Position numbers and translations under genes: made by a program
Shown: positions 53,451 to 63,391 of the stretch, piece after piece
Position numbering within the stretch: the stretch's first letter is position 1
How the letters are laid out: each line of letters opens with the position of its first letter
Notes under the pieces: generated by a model
What the model was told of the DNA's origin: nothing
What the model saw: only the letters and a program-made list of their open reading frames with translations
The model's database searches: none
Source: JBDHTQ01 sp039808765
GTDB taxonomy: Bacteria > Pseudomonadota > Alphaproteobacteria > UBA2400
Direction: 5' to 3'
Assembly: GCA_039808765.1 (NCBI GenBank)
Contig: JBDHTQ010000002.1
Span: 186,001-250,000 of the forward strand
Length of the DNA stretch: 64,000 nt

Positions 53451-54320
53451 TCAAGAATTAATAAATATTTTCATGTCTTTTAACATTCTAGGCAGATGTT
53501 TCTTTCTCTCAACGAGTCGATCGGTCGCTATTTCAGCAGCATTTACACCTTTTTTATCATGAATGCCGCGAGCCATATGGCGGTAAATAAAGTCATTCGG
53601 ACAGGATGTGATCACTCTACATGCCAGTTGACACAAAATTTTTCGCCAAGCGTGCTGAAGGGGTAATTTCGTTTCATCATATAAATGGTGGTCAAATTTA
53701 TGGGGGCTAAATTTTTTACTGTGTAGATGTGGAGCGTGAAAATCTTTTTGTTCAATGCCAAGGAATGCATGACATTTTTTCTGAAAAACTCTATACGACA
53801 AGTGTTCTGGTTTGACATGACAGTTTCCGGCCCACAAATTAAAACACGCGAGCGCGAGAAAATCATAGCGTGGCAAAAAATATTCATTATTCAGAAGCAC
53901 TTCATTAACGTCGACATTCCCTGAATGGTTATCGGGGAAAGATTCTAAATACTTGGCTTCGGGCGGTGTCAGAACCGTCGCAATGCAATAGCCTGTACTG
54001 CTCGGCAAAATGAGGCGCTTACACACCGGAAAACCAAGATGACGCGCGAGTCGTGATAGACCAACGTCAACAACATCTTGTGGATCAATGTGATCACAGT
54101 CTTTCGTTCTCTTGGTAAATTCCAAACACACATCGTATGGTGATTGGTTGAGTGGTGAGTTGAGTGTAGGGTTTAAACGTCCAGATTGCTCCCCATCTGT
54201 TTGAGTGAATTTGTCACCAATTACAAATTCAGGTAAGCACAAAAGATGTCCACCCTTGTTTTGCTGCCCCGTTAAGAGTAAGCCGCGAAGAATTTGACGC
54301 TGATGTCTAAAAGTAGTCAT
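53451..54320 (-). CDS. Hypothetical protein, member 2 of a local paralogous family
   Basis: A 289-aa protein of unknown function. It shares with member 1 the ordered blocks LARHLGFPVCKRLIL, YCIATVLTPPEAKYL and YDFLALACFNLWAG, and with member 3 a similar predicted arrangement. The C-terminal half is His-rich (for example HAPHLHSKKFSPHKFDHHLY) and ends in a charged helix. No signal peptide. It begins 15 bases after the stop of member 3 on the same strand, so the two probably form an operon. Divergence between members is high, so the family is evolving quickly or is old. Confidence 0.65.
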   Translation of the reverse strand: MTTFRHQRQILRGLLLTGQQNKGGHLLCLPEFVIGDKFTQTDGEQSGRLNPTLNSPLNQSPYDVCLEFTKRTKDCDHIDPQDVVDVGLSRLARHLGFPVCKRLILPSSTGYCIATVLTPPEAKYLESFPDNHSGNVDVNEVLLNNEYFLPRYDFLALACFNLWAGNCHVKPEHLSYRVFQKKCHAFLGIEQKDFHAPHLHSKKFSPHKFDHHLYDETKLPLQHAWRKILCQLACRVITSCPNDFIYRHMARGIHDKKGVNAAEIATDRLVERKKHLPRMLKDMKIFINS

Positions 54321-54335
54321 TAAAATCTCGTTCAG

Positions 54336-55277
54336 CTAATGCAGGCTTCTTTCTAGTCTTTGCGGAAAAGTTTGAAAGCGTTCTGCTAATGTTGCGATTG
54401 TATTGTTTAAACCTTCAGGCCACCTGGAGCCCATAAAAATACCTGTTCCTAAAATGTTACGAATATCTTCCGCACCAGTATTGCGAGCAATTGCCATAAA
54501 ATCAATAACAACTTTTGCAATGGATTGAGACTGACATAATTCCTTCATCAGTTTTGATGGTTTCGGTGCAAGATGCAAATCATCTTTACAAAGGAGCCGT
54601 CCTGATACCTCGCTGTGGTCGCGATGGGAAGGGCGGGAATTTGAAATAGCAAGGCAAACACATTGTTTGCGGCGTTGAGAAGGCACATCGTGATCAAGAA
54701 GGTCGGGATATGTTATAAACTGATGTCGTCCCATGCTGCCACCAATCAACAAACGCCAAAGGACGAGTAAGGTTATCCCTTTGCTTGTTTCTGGATGTGC
54801 TTGAACATATTTTTTCAAGACATCTTCATCATGAATTTCAGGTTCGTCTTGTTTCTTTTCATTTTTCTTATTGTGAGCAACCAGAAATGTTTTTAAGCGC
54901 ATCTCCTCAGCACTTGTAATAAGTCTTGCGGCAACTTTTGTGCCGTTGTGTTGAACTAAAAAAATGGGAGCGAGTGGGACGCAAAAATGTAGCGCCAGTT
55001 CTTGCAAAGCTAATTTTAGTGCCACAGGATGTGGCATGTCACCTATAAAGGATGGTTCTTCGGCCAGAGCGCATAAATTATGCGCGGAATCGTAAAACCA
55101 AAATCCCCGATGCACATCTGAATGTACAGTATGCTTAAATGCATCAACCACAATCGGCTGATGTCTGTTGTTCATTAAGCCAAGGTCTTGCACGGCTGAC
55201 TGTTGGCGCTCAAGACACTTTATGAGACGCTTTTGCGCCTCGCTAACAAGCTCGTTTCGTTTATAGCCACAACTCAT
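54336..55277 (-). CDS. Hypothetical protein, member 3 of a local paralogous family
   Basis: A 313-aa protein of unknown function. The block LALQELALHFCVPLAPIFLV, then KVAARLITSAEEMRL, then ITLLVLWRLLIGGSMGRHQF corresponds in order and spacing to the blocks in members 1 and 2. LLIGGSMGRHQF loosely recalls the LIGNxDRHxxN motif of HipA-like kinases, but the Asn and Asp are replaced, so activity of that kind would not be expected. ATG 55277 is chosen over TTG 55286. It is upstream of member 2 on the same strand and 43 bases from maf. Confidence 0.65.
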   Translation of the reverse strand: MSCGYKRNELVSEAQKRLIKCLERQQSAVQDLGLMNNRHQPIVVDAFKHTVHSDVHRGFWFYDSAHNLCALAEEPSFIGDMPHPVALKLALQELALHFCVPLAPIFLVQHNGTKVAARLITSAEEMRLKTFLVAHNKKNEKKQDEPEIHDEDVLKKYVQAHPETSKGITLLVLWRLLIGGSMGRHQFITYPDLLDHDVPSQRRKQCVCLAISNSRPSHRDHSEVSGRLLCKDDLHLAPKPSKLMKELCQSQSIAKVVIDFMAIARNTGAEDIRNILGTGIFMGSRWPEGLNNTIATLAERFQTFPQRLERSLH

Positions 55278-55329
55278 GTAGGGCAAAAGTAGTCTTGTTG
55301 ATGCGCTATTTCAAGCTTCAATTGAGCGT

Positions 55330-55911
55330 TTAAACTTTATAGCCCGCAGATACTAAAAGGTGGATGGTTTCGAACAATGGAAGGCCGATCGCTGTACTTG
55401 GTTGCCCTGTCAGTGATTTTAAGAAGGCAGCCGCGTGCCCCTGTATTGCATACCCACCTGCTTTGCCATGCCATTCTTCACAGGCAATGTAGGCTTGATG
55501 CTCGTGAGAGGTTAAACGCCGAAAATCCACGCGGGTTTGGGCAATTTTGGTTATGGCCTTCTGCTCCGGTTTGATGAGGCACACAGCAGTAAGAACGGTA
55601 TGTTTACGTCCTGATAGCAGTTTCCAGCAATATTCTGCTTGCTCAACGGTTTCCGCTTTGGGAAGAATACGCTTGCCCACACACACCACAGTATCTGCCG
55701 CAAGAATAAGCGCTTCATTGTGGCGTTGAGCAACCACATGGGCTTTTTCGCTGGCCATACGATGAACGTATTGACGCCCAGTCTCGTCATTACGAGGTGT
55801 TTCATCAATATTGGCGGGGTCGATGGCATCCGGGATGATACCAACTTGTTTTAATAAATCGACCCGACGCGGAGAAGAAGACGCCAAAATAAGCGGAAAT
55901 TTTTTTTGCAT
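55330..55911 (-). CDS. maf: Maf-type nucleotide pyrophosphatase
   Basis: A 193-aa Maf/ham1-like enzyme that hydrolyses (d)TTP/UTP or m7GTP-type nucleotides to monophosphates, acting in nucleotide-pool cleaning and linked to septum control. Motifs: LILASSSPRRVDLLKQVG, DETPRNDETGRQYVHRMASEKA, ILAADTVVCVGKRILPKA and GKAGGYAIQGHAAAFLKSLTG. A family-typical length. It has a GGAG-like site upstream of the ATG. Exact substrate class (YhdE or YceF type) is not decided here. Confidence 0.94.
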   Translation of the reverse strand: MQKKFPLILASSSPRRVDLLKQVGIIPDAIDPANIDETPRNDETGRQYVHRMASEKAHVVAQRHNEALILAADTVVCVGKRILPKAETVEQAEYCWKLLSGRKHTVLTAVCLIKPEQKAITKIAQTRVDFRRLTSHEHQAYIACEEWHGKAGGYAIQGHAAAFLKSLTGQPSTAIGLPLFETIHLLVSAGYKV

Positions 55912-56113
55912 AAGCGCTCCTGCAAAACGAAATAAAAATGGTGCCCAATATTTACCTCAGGCCCGAGGATAATTCAAACCAATTTGAAGAACGAAAGAGC
56001 GCTGCCATGCGTATAAAGATTTCATTCCCGCATGATGAAGATAGTAGGCTGCAATTTTTGATCGCACTTGATTGTGCTTCATTGATAAACTCAATAAAAA
56101 TTGAGCATAAATT

Positions 56114-56151
56114 AATTGGCCTGTTCCATCGTGTGATAGAACAAGCCAATT
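56114..56151. other. Inverted repeat downstream of the thiolase gene
   Basis: AATTGGCCTGTTC (56114-56126) pairs with GAACAAGCCAATT (56139-56151) with one mismatch. It lies 37 bases after the leftward thiolase stop and could form its 3' hairpin, though no strong T-run follows on that strand. Confidence 0.5.
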
Positions 56152-56187
56152 GCAAGAGATTATGTCGTGTTAAGCTGCAAACAGACC

Positions 56188-57363
56188 TTATGCCGCCTCA
56201 ACGCACATAGCGATCCCCATGCCACCGCCGATACAAAGAGTGGCGAGCCCTTTTTGGGCAGAACGCTTTTGCATTTCATGCAACAAAGTAACAAGGATTC
56301 GGGCACCAGAGGCACCAATCGGATGACCTAACGCAACCGCGCCGCCGTTGACATTCACCTTGCTCTCATCCCAGCCTAGTTCACGATTTACAGCGAAAGC
56401 TTGAGCGGCAAAGGCTTCGTTGGCTTCAATAAGGTCGAGGTCGTTGATTGTCCATCCTGCTTTTTCAAGTGCTTTGCGCGCTGCCGGGATTGGACCTGTG
56501 CCCATGATTGCTGGATCAACGCCCGCTGTTGCCCAGCTTTTAATGCGGGCGAGGGGTTTGAGATTGCGTCTCTTTGCTTCTTCTTCACTCATCAAAACAA
56601 GTGCGGCAGCCCCGTCGTTGATACCCGAGGCATTCCCAGCGGTTACAGTGCCGTCTTTGCTGAAAGCCGGTTTAAGGGCGCCTAAGGCTTCTTTTGTTAC
56701 GCCGGCACGCGGAAACTCATCTTTATCGATAATCGTATCGCCTTTGCGGCCTTTAATGGTCACAGGTACAATTTCATCCTTAAATCGACCGGTGGTCATT
56801 GCGGCTTCGGCTTTGTTTTGAGAGTGAGCGGAAAAGGCGTCTTGATCTTCGCGCGTAATGCCGAATTTTTTCGCAACATTTTCTGCTGTGGTCCCCATGT
56901 GATAATCATTGAATGCATCCCATAGTCCGTCTTTGATCATTGTATCAACGAGCTGTGCATTACCCATTTTTGTGCCATTGCGCATATGGATTGCGTGCGC
57001 GGACTGGCTCATGCTTTCTTGCCCGCCTGCAACCATAATGCTGGCATCCCCGGTTTGAATTTGTTGTGCGGCTATTGCCACACTCCGCAACCCTGACCCG
57101 CAGATTTGATTGATGGAAAAAGCTGTTTTTGAATCGGGCACCCCTGCAAGACGGGCGGCTTGGCGGGCTGGACCTTGACCTTCCCCAGCAGCGAGAATTT
57201 GTCCTAAAATAACTTCGTCTACTTCATCGGGCGCAATCTGAGCGCGTTCGATTGCTGCTTTGATAACAATTGCGCCCAGTTCGTGTGCTGAAAGGGGGGA
57301 AAGTCCGCCGTTGAAATTTCCAATCGGGGTACGAACAGCAGAAACGATTACAACGTTGGTCAT
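56188..57363 (-). CDS. Acetyl-CoA acetyltransferase (thiolase)
   Basis: A 391-aa biosynthetic-type thiolase condensing two acetyl-CoA to acetoacetyl-CoA, as used in polyhydroxybutyrate and ketone metabolism. Catalytic Cys88 is in INQICGSGLRSVA, His347 in LGHPIGASGAR and Cys377 in LCIGGGMGIAMC. The clamp sequence VAGGQESMSQSAHA is typical of PhaA/AtoB. No phaB or beta-oxidation gene is adjacent; FadN is about 40 kb away. The ATG is preceded by AAGGA. Length and motifs are standard. Confidence 0.95.
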   Translation of the reverse strand: MTNVVIVSAVRTPIGNFNGGLSPLSAHELGAIVIKAAIERAQIAPDEVDEVILGQILAAGEGQGPARQAARLAGVPDSKTAFSINQICGSGLRSVAIAAQQIQTGDASIMVAGGQESMSQSAHAIHMRNGTKMGNAQLVDTMIKDGLWDAFNDYHMGTTAENVAKKFGITREDQDAFSAHSQNKAEAAMTTGRFKDEIVPVTIKGRKGDTIIDKDEFPRAGVTKEALGALKPAFSKDGTVTAGNASGINDGAAALVLMSEEEAKRRNLKPLARIKSWATAGVDPAIMGTGPIPAARKALEKAGWTINDLDLIEANEAFAAQAFAVNRELGWDESKVNVNGGAVALGHPIGASGARILVTLLHEMQKRSAQKGLATLCIGGGMGIAMCVEAA

Positions 57364-57592
57364 GATAGTGTCCTTATTGTTTATAGTTGAGAGTGCTTCC
57401 TCACAATCCTTGGTAAAGAGATATTAGCGCTACAAGTGAGGGGCGCAAGCCACAAACAATTCTTTTCTTTCAAATTTCTTAAAATTTACTTGTCGATTGG
57501 TCTAATATCGCCGAAGAAAAAAGAAGCATGCATCGGAACGCAACCTTGCAGGTTTTTCTGAAAATGCTAGACTGTTGTTGCGGGGAGGGTCA

Positions 57593-60500
57593 GTGAAAAA
57601 AAGCGCGTTGCGATACACGCTGAGCGTTTTGGCCGTAGCGGTCATGCTATCCACAGCGAGAGCCGAGACTGTTTCGCTTCGTATGGGCGAAACGGCTGGG
57701 GGTGCGCGCCTTGTCTTCGATTGGGATCAGCCGGTTACCTATACTGCTAGCCTTGTTGACAGTAAAACGCTTTCCCTTGTCTTTTCACGTCCGCTGACAC
57801 TTTCTGCCGCACAGTTGAAAATGTTGCTGCCTCACTGGATTGGAAGCATCACTAACACTGCACAGGGCAAAAAACTCCTTCTCGCGTTAAAGCAGCCTGC
57901 TACTCTTTCAAGTTTTACTGTGAATGACAAGGTGGTGATTGACCTTGCTTCAGCGGCTTCTGAGCGCTCGCCCGTCAAAACCGATGAAAGCCAACCAGCA
58001 AAAGCGCCGGGTGTTAAACCAGAGACTGAGGGATTAAATCCTAGTGCTGGCCCTGCACCGTCGGGAGAACACCCATTGGTCGATGGTTCGACTGCTCACA
58101 CTACGAATTCCTCACCCATCATTCCGCCCATTTCTCCCGCGCTTAGTGAAACCAGCACGGCCACGTCTCCGCATGGGCCAACTCAACCTCCATCTCCCCC
58201 TCAACCGCTCGCACCGCCCGAGCCTGAGCATGCACCCCATGCCACACTCCCCACATCCGAACCAAAGGTAAGCGTTGCGCCATCCAAAGGGGTGGTGGAA
58301 AACGTTCCGCTGGCGGTTGTTAAAACTGTTGGGGAAAACAATAACGCCCCGCTGGCTGTGGTGGTGCCATTAACGGCGAAGACCAATGAGCCCGCCAGTG
58401 TAGGCGGGTCACATGAACCTTCACCGCCTGCCGACCCAATGTTGACCAGTGAGGGCAGGGCGCATAGTGCAGCATTAATCGCTGCGCCAAACCCGCTTTT
58501 GATAAACGATCCGAAAGAAAGTTTTGCAGACGCATCCCTTACGTTTACTCAACCCACGGCGCTTGCGGTTTTTAAGCGTGGGTCTTCGCTTTATCTTGTG
58601 ACAAATACGCAAGGTGTTGCGCAGGCTTCTGACTTAGTTGGCCCAGAATTGGGTCACGATCCGCGTGTATCGTTGGTGCCATCTGAAGGAGGGGCTGTGG
58701 TTCGTCTCTCTTTGGCGGACAAACAACCGCTGCGTCCACAAATTTCGCTTGCAGATCAAACATGGCAGATTACTTTTCAATCACCCAATACCGTTAACCT
58801 GATTGCTATTCCGGTTGAAAAGCAGCCGACATATTCGCTCGGTCCGCGTGTTTTGGTGAAAACACAAACCGGACCAGCGGTAAAATTTACGGACCCTCTC
58901 ATTGGTGATACCCTGATCGCTTTGCCTGTTTTAACACCCTCAATGGCTGTTGTTGAAAACTGGCATTTTCCCCAAGCCGATATGATTCAAACGTTTCAAG
59001 GTGTGGTTGTTGCGCCCCTCGCTGATGGCATTGATGTTGTCACCAATCCATCCGGTGTCGAAATTAGCGCTAAAAACGGTTTTAAGTTGGCTAATGGGCC
59101 GGATGAAAACGGTCAAGAATTTATAATGCCACAAGAGGCTCAAACACCTGCTGCTTCATCCGGCGAAGTCAAACCTTATCTGCCGCCGTTGTTTGATTTT
59201 CATAGTCTGGGAGAGCCAGCCGGTCCTGATTTTATTCAAAAGCATCAGGATCTACAAACGACGATCATGAATGCATCCAAAGAGAAAAAAGGTCAGGCGC
59301 AGCTTGATTTGGCACATTTTTACTTTATCAACGGTATGCCGACCGAGGCGGCCTCGGTATGGTCATTGGCGATTGAAAATCAACCTGATTGGCAATCAAA
59401 ACCGGAATACACGTTGACCAAAGCCATTGCCGCATTTTCATCGGGAACAGTGGCAGAAGCAGAAAAAACTTTAGAGACATTGAGTATTCCCACCCTTGAT
59501 TCAGTGTTGTGGACAGGCATGGCCGCCGCCAAAGATCGGGATTGGGCAAAGGCCTACACGTTCTTTAAACAGACGCGTGATCGCATGCCTGAGTATCCAG
59601 AGCCTTATTTATCACGTCTGCAAATTGCGGCAATTGAGGCTGCTTTGAATAATAAAGATAACGAAATGGCGGAGTCTTTGCTGCTTTCGCTTTCAGGCAG
59701 GCAGCGTGCATCTGGGCATGGTCTTTTACCTTCAGCCGAATATTTAACGGGCCTGCTTGCGTGGCAAGAAGACCGAAATGATGAGGCGCGTGCGCACTTT
59801 AGCGTGGCGGCTCAAAGTTGGGATCAATTATGGCGTGTACGTTCGCAATTAGCCTTAATCGATGCCGATTTAAAAGAGGGCCGTGCAACACCGGAAGATG
59901 CTTTACGCCGACTTGAGCGGTTGCGGTATGCGTGGCGCGGTGATGCCTTAGAATTTGACATGTTCTATGAACTGTCTGGGTTGTATGCCAGGCTTGGTGA
60001 TTATCCTGCGGCTTTTGAGAGTTACGCCAACTTGGCGAAACGTTTTCCCAAAGATCCGCGCACACCCTCTCTTGATGAAGAGCGAAAAGCACTCTTCGCG
60101 CGGGTTTTCCAAAGTGAAGATCGTGATAAAGTGCCAGCCTATAGCCAGATTGCACTATGGGACCGCTATCCCACATTCCGCCCGACCCAAAAAGATGTTC
60201 TTGATTCACTAGAACTTTATCTGGCCGATCGCTCTGCGGGGATTGATTTGTTGGATCAGTCCTTGGCTTTTCACCAGCATGTCCTTGATCGTGCTACCGA
60301 TCCAGTTAAGCGCGCGAGCATGGGGGCAACTATGGCCGGTTTGGCGTTGATCAATAACAAACCAGCAGATGCTTTAAGCTACTTAAAAGCGACGGCTCCG
60401 ACAGAACCTTCTCTTCTATCTGATGAGCTTACACAAGAGCGCAAACTTTTACAGGCGCGGGCAATCTTTAAATCGGGTAAACCTGACGATGCGCTTAATT

Positions 60501-60967
60501 TGATGAACAATGATTATTCAGAAGCAGCGATGAGCTTGCGTGCAGATATTACGTGGCAATCCAAGCGATGGGCTGAGGCGGCTGCGGTCTTAAACGAACT
60601 TATCGGTCAACCCCCTGTCGAAGGCGGTTTATTGGATGCCCAGCAACGCGCGATGGTGCTTAATCGGGCGGTGGCACTTCTTTTGGCAGGTGACACAGTA
60701 GAGCTTGAAAAGTTGCGAGAGAATTTTAGTCCAGCGATGGAAAAATCACCGGATGCGGTCTCGTTTAAATTGCTTACACGCACCGATGGAAGTGTGAGTA
60801 TGGCTGATCGCGCCCGCGTGATGAACGGTATTTCTGAGGTTGAACTGTATCAAAAGTTTCTTGATCGATACAAGGGCGCGCCTGCCAGTGCAGCAGAGGA
60901 CAAAACAACTGCATCAGCTCCCGGTTCTGAGCCGACCACTTCCAGCAGCGACACGATTCATCACTAA
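57593..60967 (+). CDS. Large exported TPR-rich envelope protein with N-terminal AMIN-like domain
   Basis: A 1124-aa protein with a signal peptide (about 1-24, ending near STARA). A first beta domain (about 25-130) reads VSLRMGETAGGARLVFDWDQP, resembling AMIN-type envelope-targeting domains. A Pro/Ser-rich linker follows (about 130-290), then a second beta-rich region, and then a long helical TPR-like half (about 540-1090), for example AQLDLAHFYFINGMPTEAAS and DYPAAFESYANLAKRFPKDPR. GTG 57593 is chosen, after a GGAGGG site. Similar proteins occur beside flagellar genes in alphaproteobacteria, and fliP lies ahead, but no flagellar role is proven. Confidence 0.75.
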   Translation: MKKSALRYTLSVLAVAVMLSTARAETVSLRMGETAGGARLVFDWDQPVTYTASLVDSKTLSLVFSRPLTLSAAQLKMLLPHWIGSITNTAQGKKLLLALKQPATLSSFTVNDKVVIDLASAASERSPVKTDESQPAKAPGVKPETEGLNPSAGPAPSGEHPLVDGSTAHTTNSSPIIPPISPALSETSTATSPHGPTQPPSPPQPLAPPEPEHAPHATLPTSEPKVSVAPSKGVVENVPLAVVKTVGENNNAPLAVVVPLTAKTNEPASVGGSHEPSPPADPMLTSEGRAHSAALIAAPNPLLINDPKESFADASLTFTQPTALAVFKRGSSLYLVTNTQGVAQASDLVGPELGHDPRVSLVPSEGGAVVRLSLADKQPLRPQISLADQTWQITFQSPNTVNLIAIPVEKQPTYSLGPRVLVKTQTGPAVKFTDPLIGDTLIALPVLTPSMAVVENWHFPQADMIQTFQGVVVAPLADGIDVVTNPSGVEISAKNGFKLANGPDENGQEFIMPQEAQTPAASSGEVKPYLPPLFDFHSLGEPAGPDFIQKHQDLQTTIMNASKEKKGQAQLDLAHFYFINGMPTEAASVWSLAIENQPDWQSKPEYTLTKAIAAFSSGTVAEAEKTLETLSIPTLDSVLWTGMAAAKDRDWAKAYTFFKQTRDRMPEYPEPYLSRLQIAAIEAALNNKDNEMAESLLLSLSGRQRASGHGLLPSAEYLTGLLAWQEDRNDEARAHFSVAAQSWDQLWRVRSQLALIDADLKEGRATPEDALRRLERLRYAWRGDALEFDMFYELSGLYARLGDYPAAFESYANLAKRFPKDPRTPSLDEERKALFARVFQSEDRDKVPAYSQIALWDRYPTFRPTQKDVLDSLELYLADRSAGIDLLDQSLAFHQHVLDRATDPVKRASMGATMAGLALINNKPADALSYLKATAPTEPSLLSDELTQERKLLQARAIFKSGKPDDALNLMNNDYSEAAMSLRADITWQSKRWAEAAAVLNELIGQPPVEGGLLDAQQRAMVLNRAVALLLAGDTVELEKLRENFSPAMEKSPDAVSFKLLTRTDGSVSMADRARVMNGISEVELYQKFLDRYKGAPASAAEDKTTASAPGSEPTTSSSDTIHH

Positions 60968-61186
60968 CCCAGCTTGTTGACGCAGCCAGTACCCCCCCCC
61001 GATATCATAAGTGGTAAGGCTGATGGAGTAGCGAATCTTTCACCACTGCCCAAAATCAATTTGAACATATTTCATTCAGGCATAATTTTTTATATTAATT
61101 CTTGAAATTATGGCTCTGCATTTACTATGGGGTGCACGCGTACATAAAGGTGTGCATAATTTAATGAATAAAAGGATATTCTATCT

Positions 61187-61861
61187 ATGACATTTCCTCT
61201 TTCACCGTTAATGATCTCGGCTGTTCTTGCTCTTAGTCACGGCCCTCTTACAACCGGGCATGTTTCTGGTGTGGAACGTGACATTGAAACAGGAGAACCT
61301 ATTGAAAAAAAGGTTCTTTTTGAAAAAAAACCGGTAATTTTCGACGTGAATGCAGCATTAGCAGCTTGCCTTATCGCAAGCGGAAAATTCAATATGCTTA
61401 GCCATGATAATGAACCTAGGGTAAATTATAGTCCTTGTGAAATGGCGCGTAAGGGTGACACCGTAGAATATCATACCTCTATAACTGTCCCGAAGAGAGT
61501 ATGGGAGGAAAAAGGGGTTGCTGGATCCTTTAGAGCAATCTGTCGAGATTCAACGCTTGTTTATTTATTTGGAGAATATGAATGGCTAACTCAACTTGAA
61601 ATTCAAGATGATTTTATGAGAAGATTCTTGGCAATGCCTCGTAAAGAGGGGCAGGCTCGTTATACAAATGAACTCGTCTATTTCGCCAGACTTCCTGTTG
61701 ATTGTGGGGTTAGACCAGTCCCCGGTGACGCGCGGGAAATCACATTCAGAATGCGTGCAAGAAATCCAAAATCAGAGCTTCCACCTGGTTTTCTTCCATT
61801 GCCTGTTGTTTACCCGCTGGGAAACTATTCCCCATTAGTAGACCAAAAATTAGTACCATAA
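61187..61861 (+). CDS. Hypothetical protein, probably exported
   Basis: A 224-aa protein with a weakly hydrophobic N-terminus (MTFPLSPLMISAVLALS) that may be a signal peptide. The rest is polar with four cysteines, including RAICRDS and LPVDCGVRP, and a C-terminal proline-rich tail. No family recognised. An AAAGGA site is about eleven bases upstream. A mini-frame of eight codons beginning at 61164 ends in a TGA that overlaps the ATG. It is AT-rich relative to its left neighbour. Confidence 0.6.
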   Translation: MTFPLSPLMISAVLALSHGPLTTGHVSGVERDIETGEPIEKKVLFEKKPVIFDVNAALAACLIASGKFNMLSHDNEPRVNYSPCEMARKGDTVEYHTSITVPKRVWEEKGVAGSFRAICRDSTLVYLFGEYEWLTQLEIQDDFMRRFLAMPRKEGQARYTNELVYFARLPVDCGVRPVPGDAREITFRMRARNPKSELPPGFLPLPVVYPLGNYSPLVDQKLVP

Positions 61862-62143
61862 CCCACTTATATGGTATTATCCTTTCAAGAGGGAAATTGT
61901 TATCGCACTGGGTGATGTTGTGGTCGTTTTTATATAAGTATACAGATACTGCGGCCACATTATTTTCGTGGCGGTTAATATAGCTGCACGTGCTGTCAAC
62001 CTGTTTCGCATCATCCAAGTGCTGAAAAATTGAACGACCATCTTAACCTTAAAAAACAATAAATATTTCTGGATAATAGAAATCAAGGATGGTACTATTC
62101 CGTCATATATTGAGCTTTTAATAAGCAAAAGATTACTACACCT

Positions 62144-63211
62144 ATGGCGAAAATTAATAAGTGTGCTCTGGTCGCGGTTGCTTTAGCCGCTGCCGCAGTT
62201 GTATCTACAAATGCTCGCGCTGAAGATACTGTTTCAGCACAGCAAAAAGTACAAAAGATGAGAGCAGCATATCATGCATGTCAAGTGGTCCTCGATAGTG
62301 TCAGAGTTAATCTGAGAGGTAGTTATTATAACGTTATAAAGTCTAGGCCGATGTCTCCTTGCTTGCCTTTGAACAACGGCTCCGGCTTTGGTGCATTTAT
62401 TATGTCTGATGGAGCCCCTACGATTCAAGAACCACAGTATGATCCGCTAACAATGTCTGCTCAAGACGTAGGTAACTCTGTGCAAGTTGCAACTAGTTCT
62501 GCGAGTGATTTCGTTAAAGATCAAAGCAGTGGCTCTCCCGCTTTTGATAGTCTGTTTAGTATATTCGGAAAAGGCGTTAAACCTTATGGGGTTACCTACA
62601 CCCTGATGCTTAAAGACCGTCGTGTGGTGGAAGAAGAGATTTCTGAAAGATTCTTCAAGGACGGAGATGTGCCAGTTGGATTTATGGTAAGGTCTGCCGA
62701 TCAACCTGTCACAGCACTTCCATCTAATCCTGCGCAAGCTGCATGCCAACTCGCCATTCAGGTTGGTCTGCCTAATATAGCGAATCAGTACAATATTATT
62801 GGTATGACAAATGCGAGAACCCAAGTAGTCAGTTTGGGTTTTACTGGCTGCGAAAATGATGCACATAGCGCACAAAACGGGGTATATACTGCTTATCTTC
62901 ATGGGCTTACATCATATCGTTTTCAACAAGTAACAAGTCCACCGAATGTTTTTGACGATGACTCAATTGTTTTATATGGCAATAGCGTCATCCAACAACT
63001 TTCTAAAAATTTGCTCCCAGAACAAAAAGTTACTGCACAAAAAATGTTTGAACAGATTTGCCAAAGTGGAATCCATGCAATTGCTCAGAAGGGCGTAGCT
63101 CTAGCCAAAAGTATAGGTATCGGTGATGGTCAAAAAGTGAGTGCTACGTGCATCTACGGTAGTGGCAGCACGGTGGTCCCTGTTCGTGTAGAGTTTAGAA
63201 CAGTTGATTAG
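62144..63211 (+). CDS. Exported hypothetical protein
   Basis: A 355-aa protein with a clear signal peptide (KCALVAVALAAAAVVSTNARA, cleavage near residue 26). The mature part has several cysteines (for example YHACQVVLD, SPCLPLNN, QAACQLAIQ, TGCENDA, EQICQSG, SATCIYG) that could form disulfides, so a periplasmic or secreted location is likely. No known domain is recognised. Spacing from the previous gene is about 280 bases, so it likely has its own promoter. It may be functionally linked to the preceding small exported protein, but only position supports that. Confidence 0.65.
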   Translation: MAKINKCALVAVALAAAAVVSTNARAEDTVSAQQKVQKMRAAYHACQVVLDSVRVNLRGSYYNVIKSRPMSPCLPLNNGSGFGAFIMSDGAPTIQEPQYDPLTMSAQDVGNSVQVATSSASDFVKDQSSGSPAFDSLFSIFGKGVKPYGVTYTLMLKDRRVVEEEISERFFKDGDVPVGFMVRSADQPVTALPSNPAQAACQLAIQVGLPNIANQYNIIGMTNARTQVVSLGFTGCENDAHSAQNGVYTAYLHGLTSYRFQQVTSPPNVFDDDSIVLYGNSVIQQLSKNLLPEQKVTAQKMFEQICQSGIHAIAQKGVALAKSIGIGDGQKVSATCIYGSGSTVVPVRVEFRTVD

Positions 63212-63391
63212 TGTTTAGAGCAGTTAAAATGTGATTGTGGTCTTGTTTTATGTGACCTGGGCGATGTTTGTTTTAATTATAAAGCGATTTTATGCCAGCA
63301 GAAACGGCTCAATGTAGCTCAGTTGCTGACAAAACAGAGCATACTGAACTCAAACTCATCGTCTGAGATTAAATCATCCACTATTTTTGAT

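Noticed and set aside
55938..56210. 90-codon frame (or 67 codons from ATG 56007) between maf and the thiolase
   Set aside because: It lacks a good ribosome-binding site, runs through an inverted repeat and overlaps the end of the thiolase gene on the other strand.
60992..61000. Run of nine C after the TPR gene as a phase-variation tract
   Set aside because: It lies in a spacer outside any called gene and far from the next start, so an effect is not supported.
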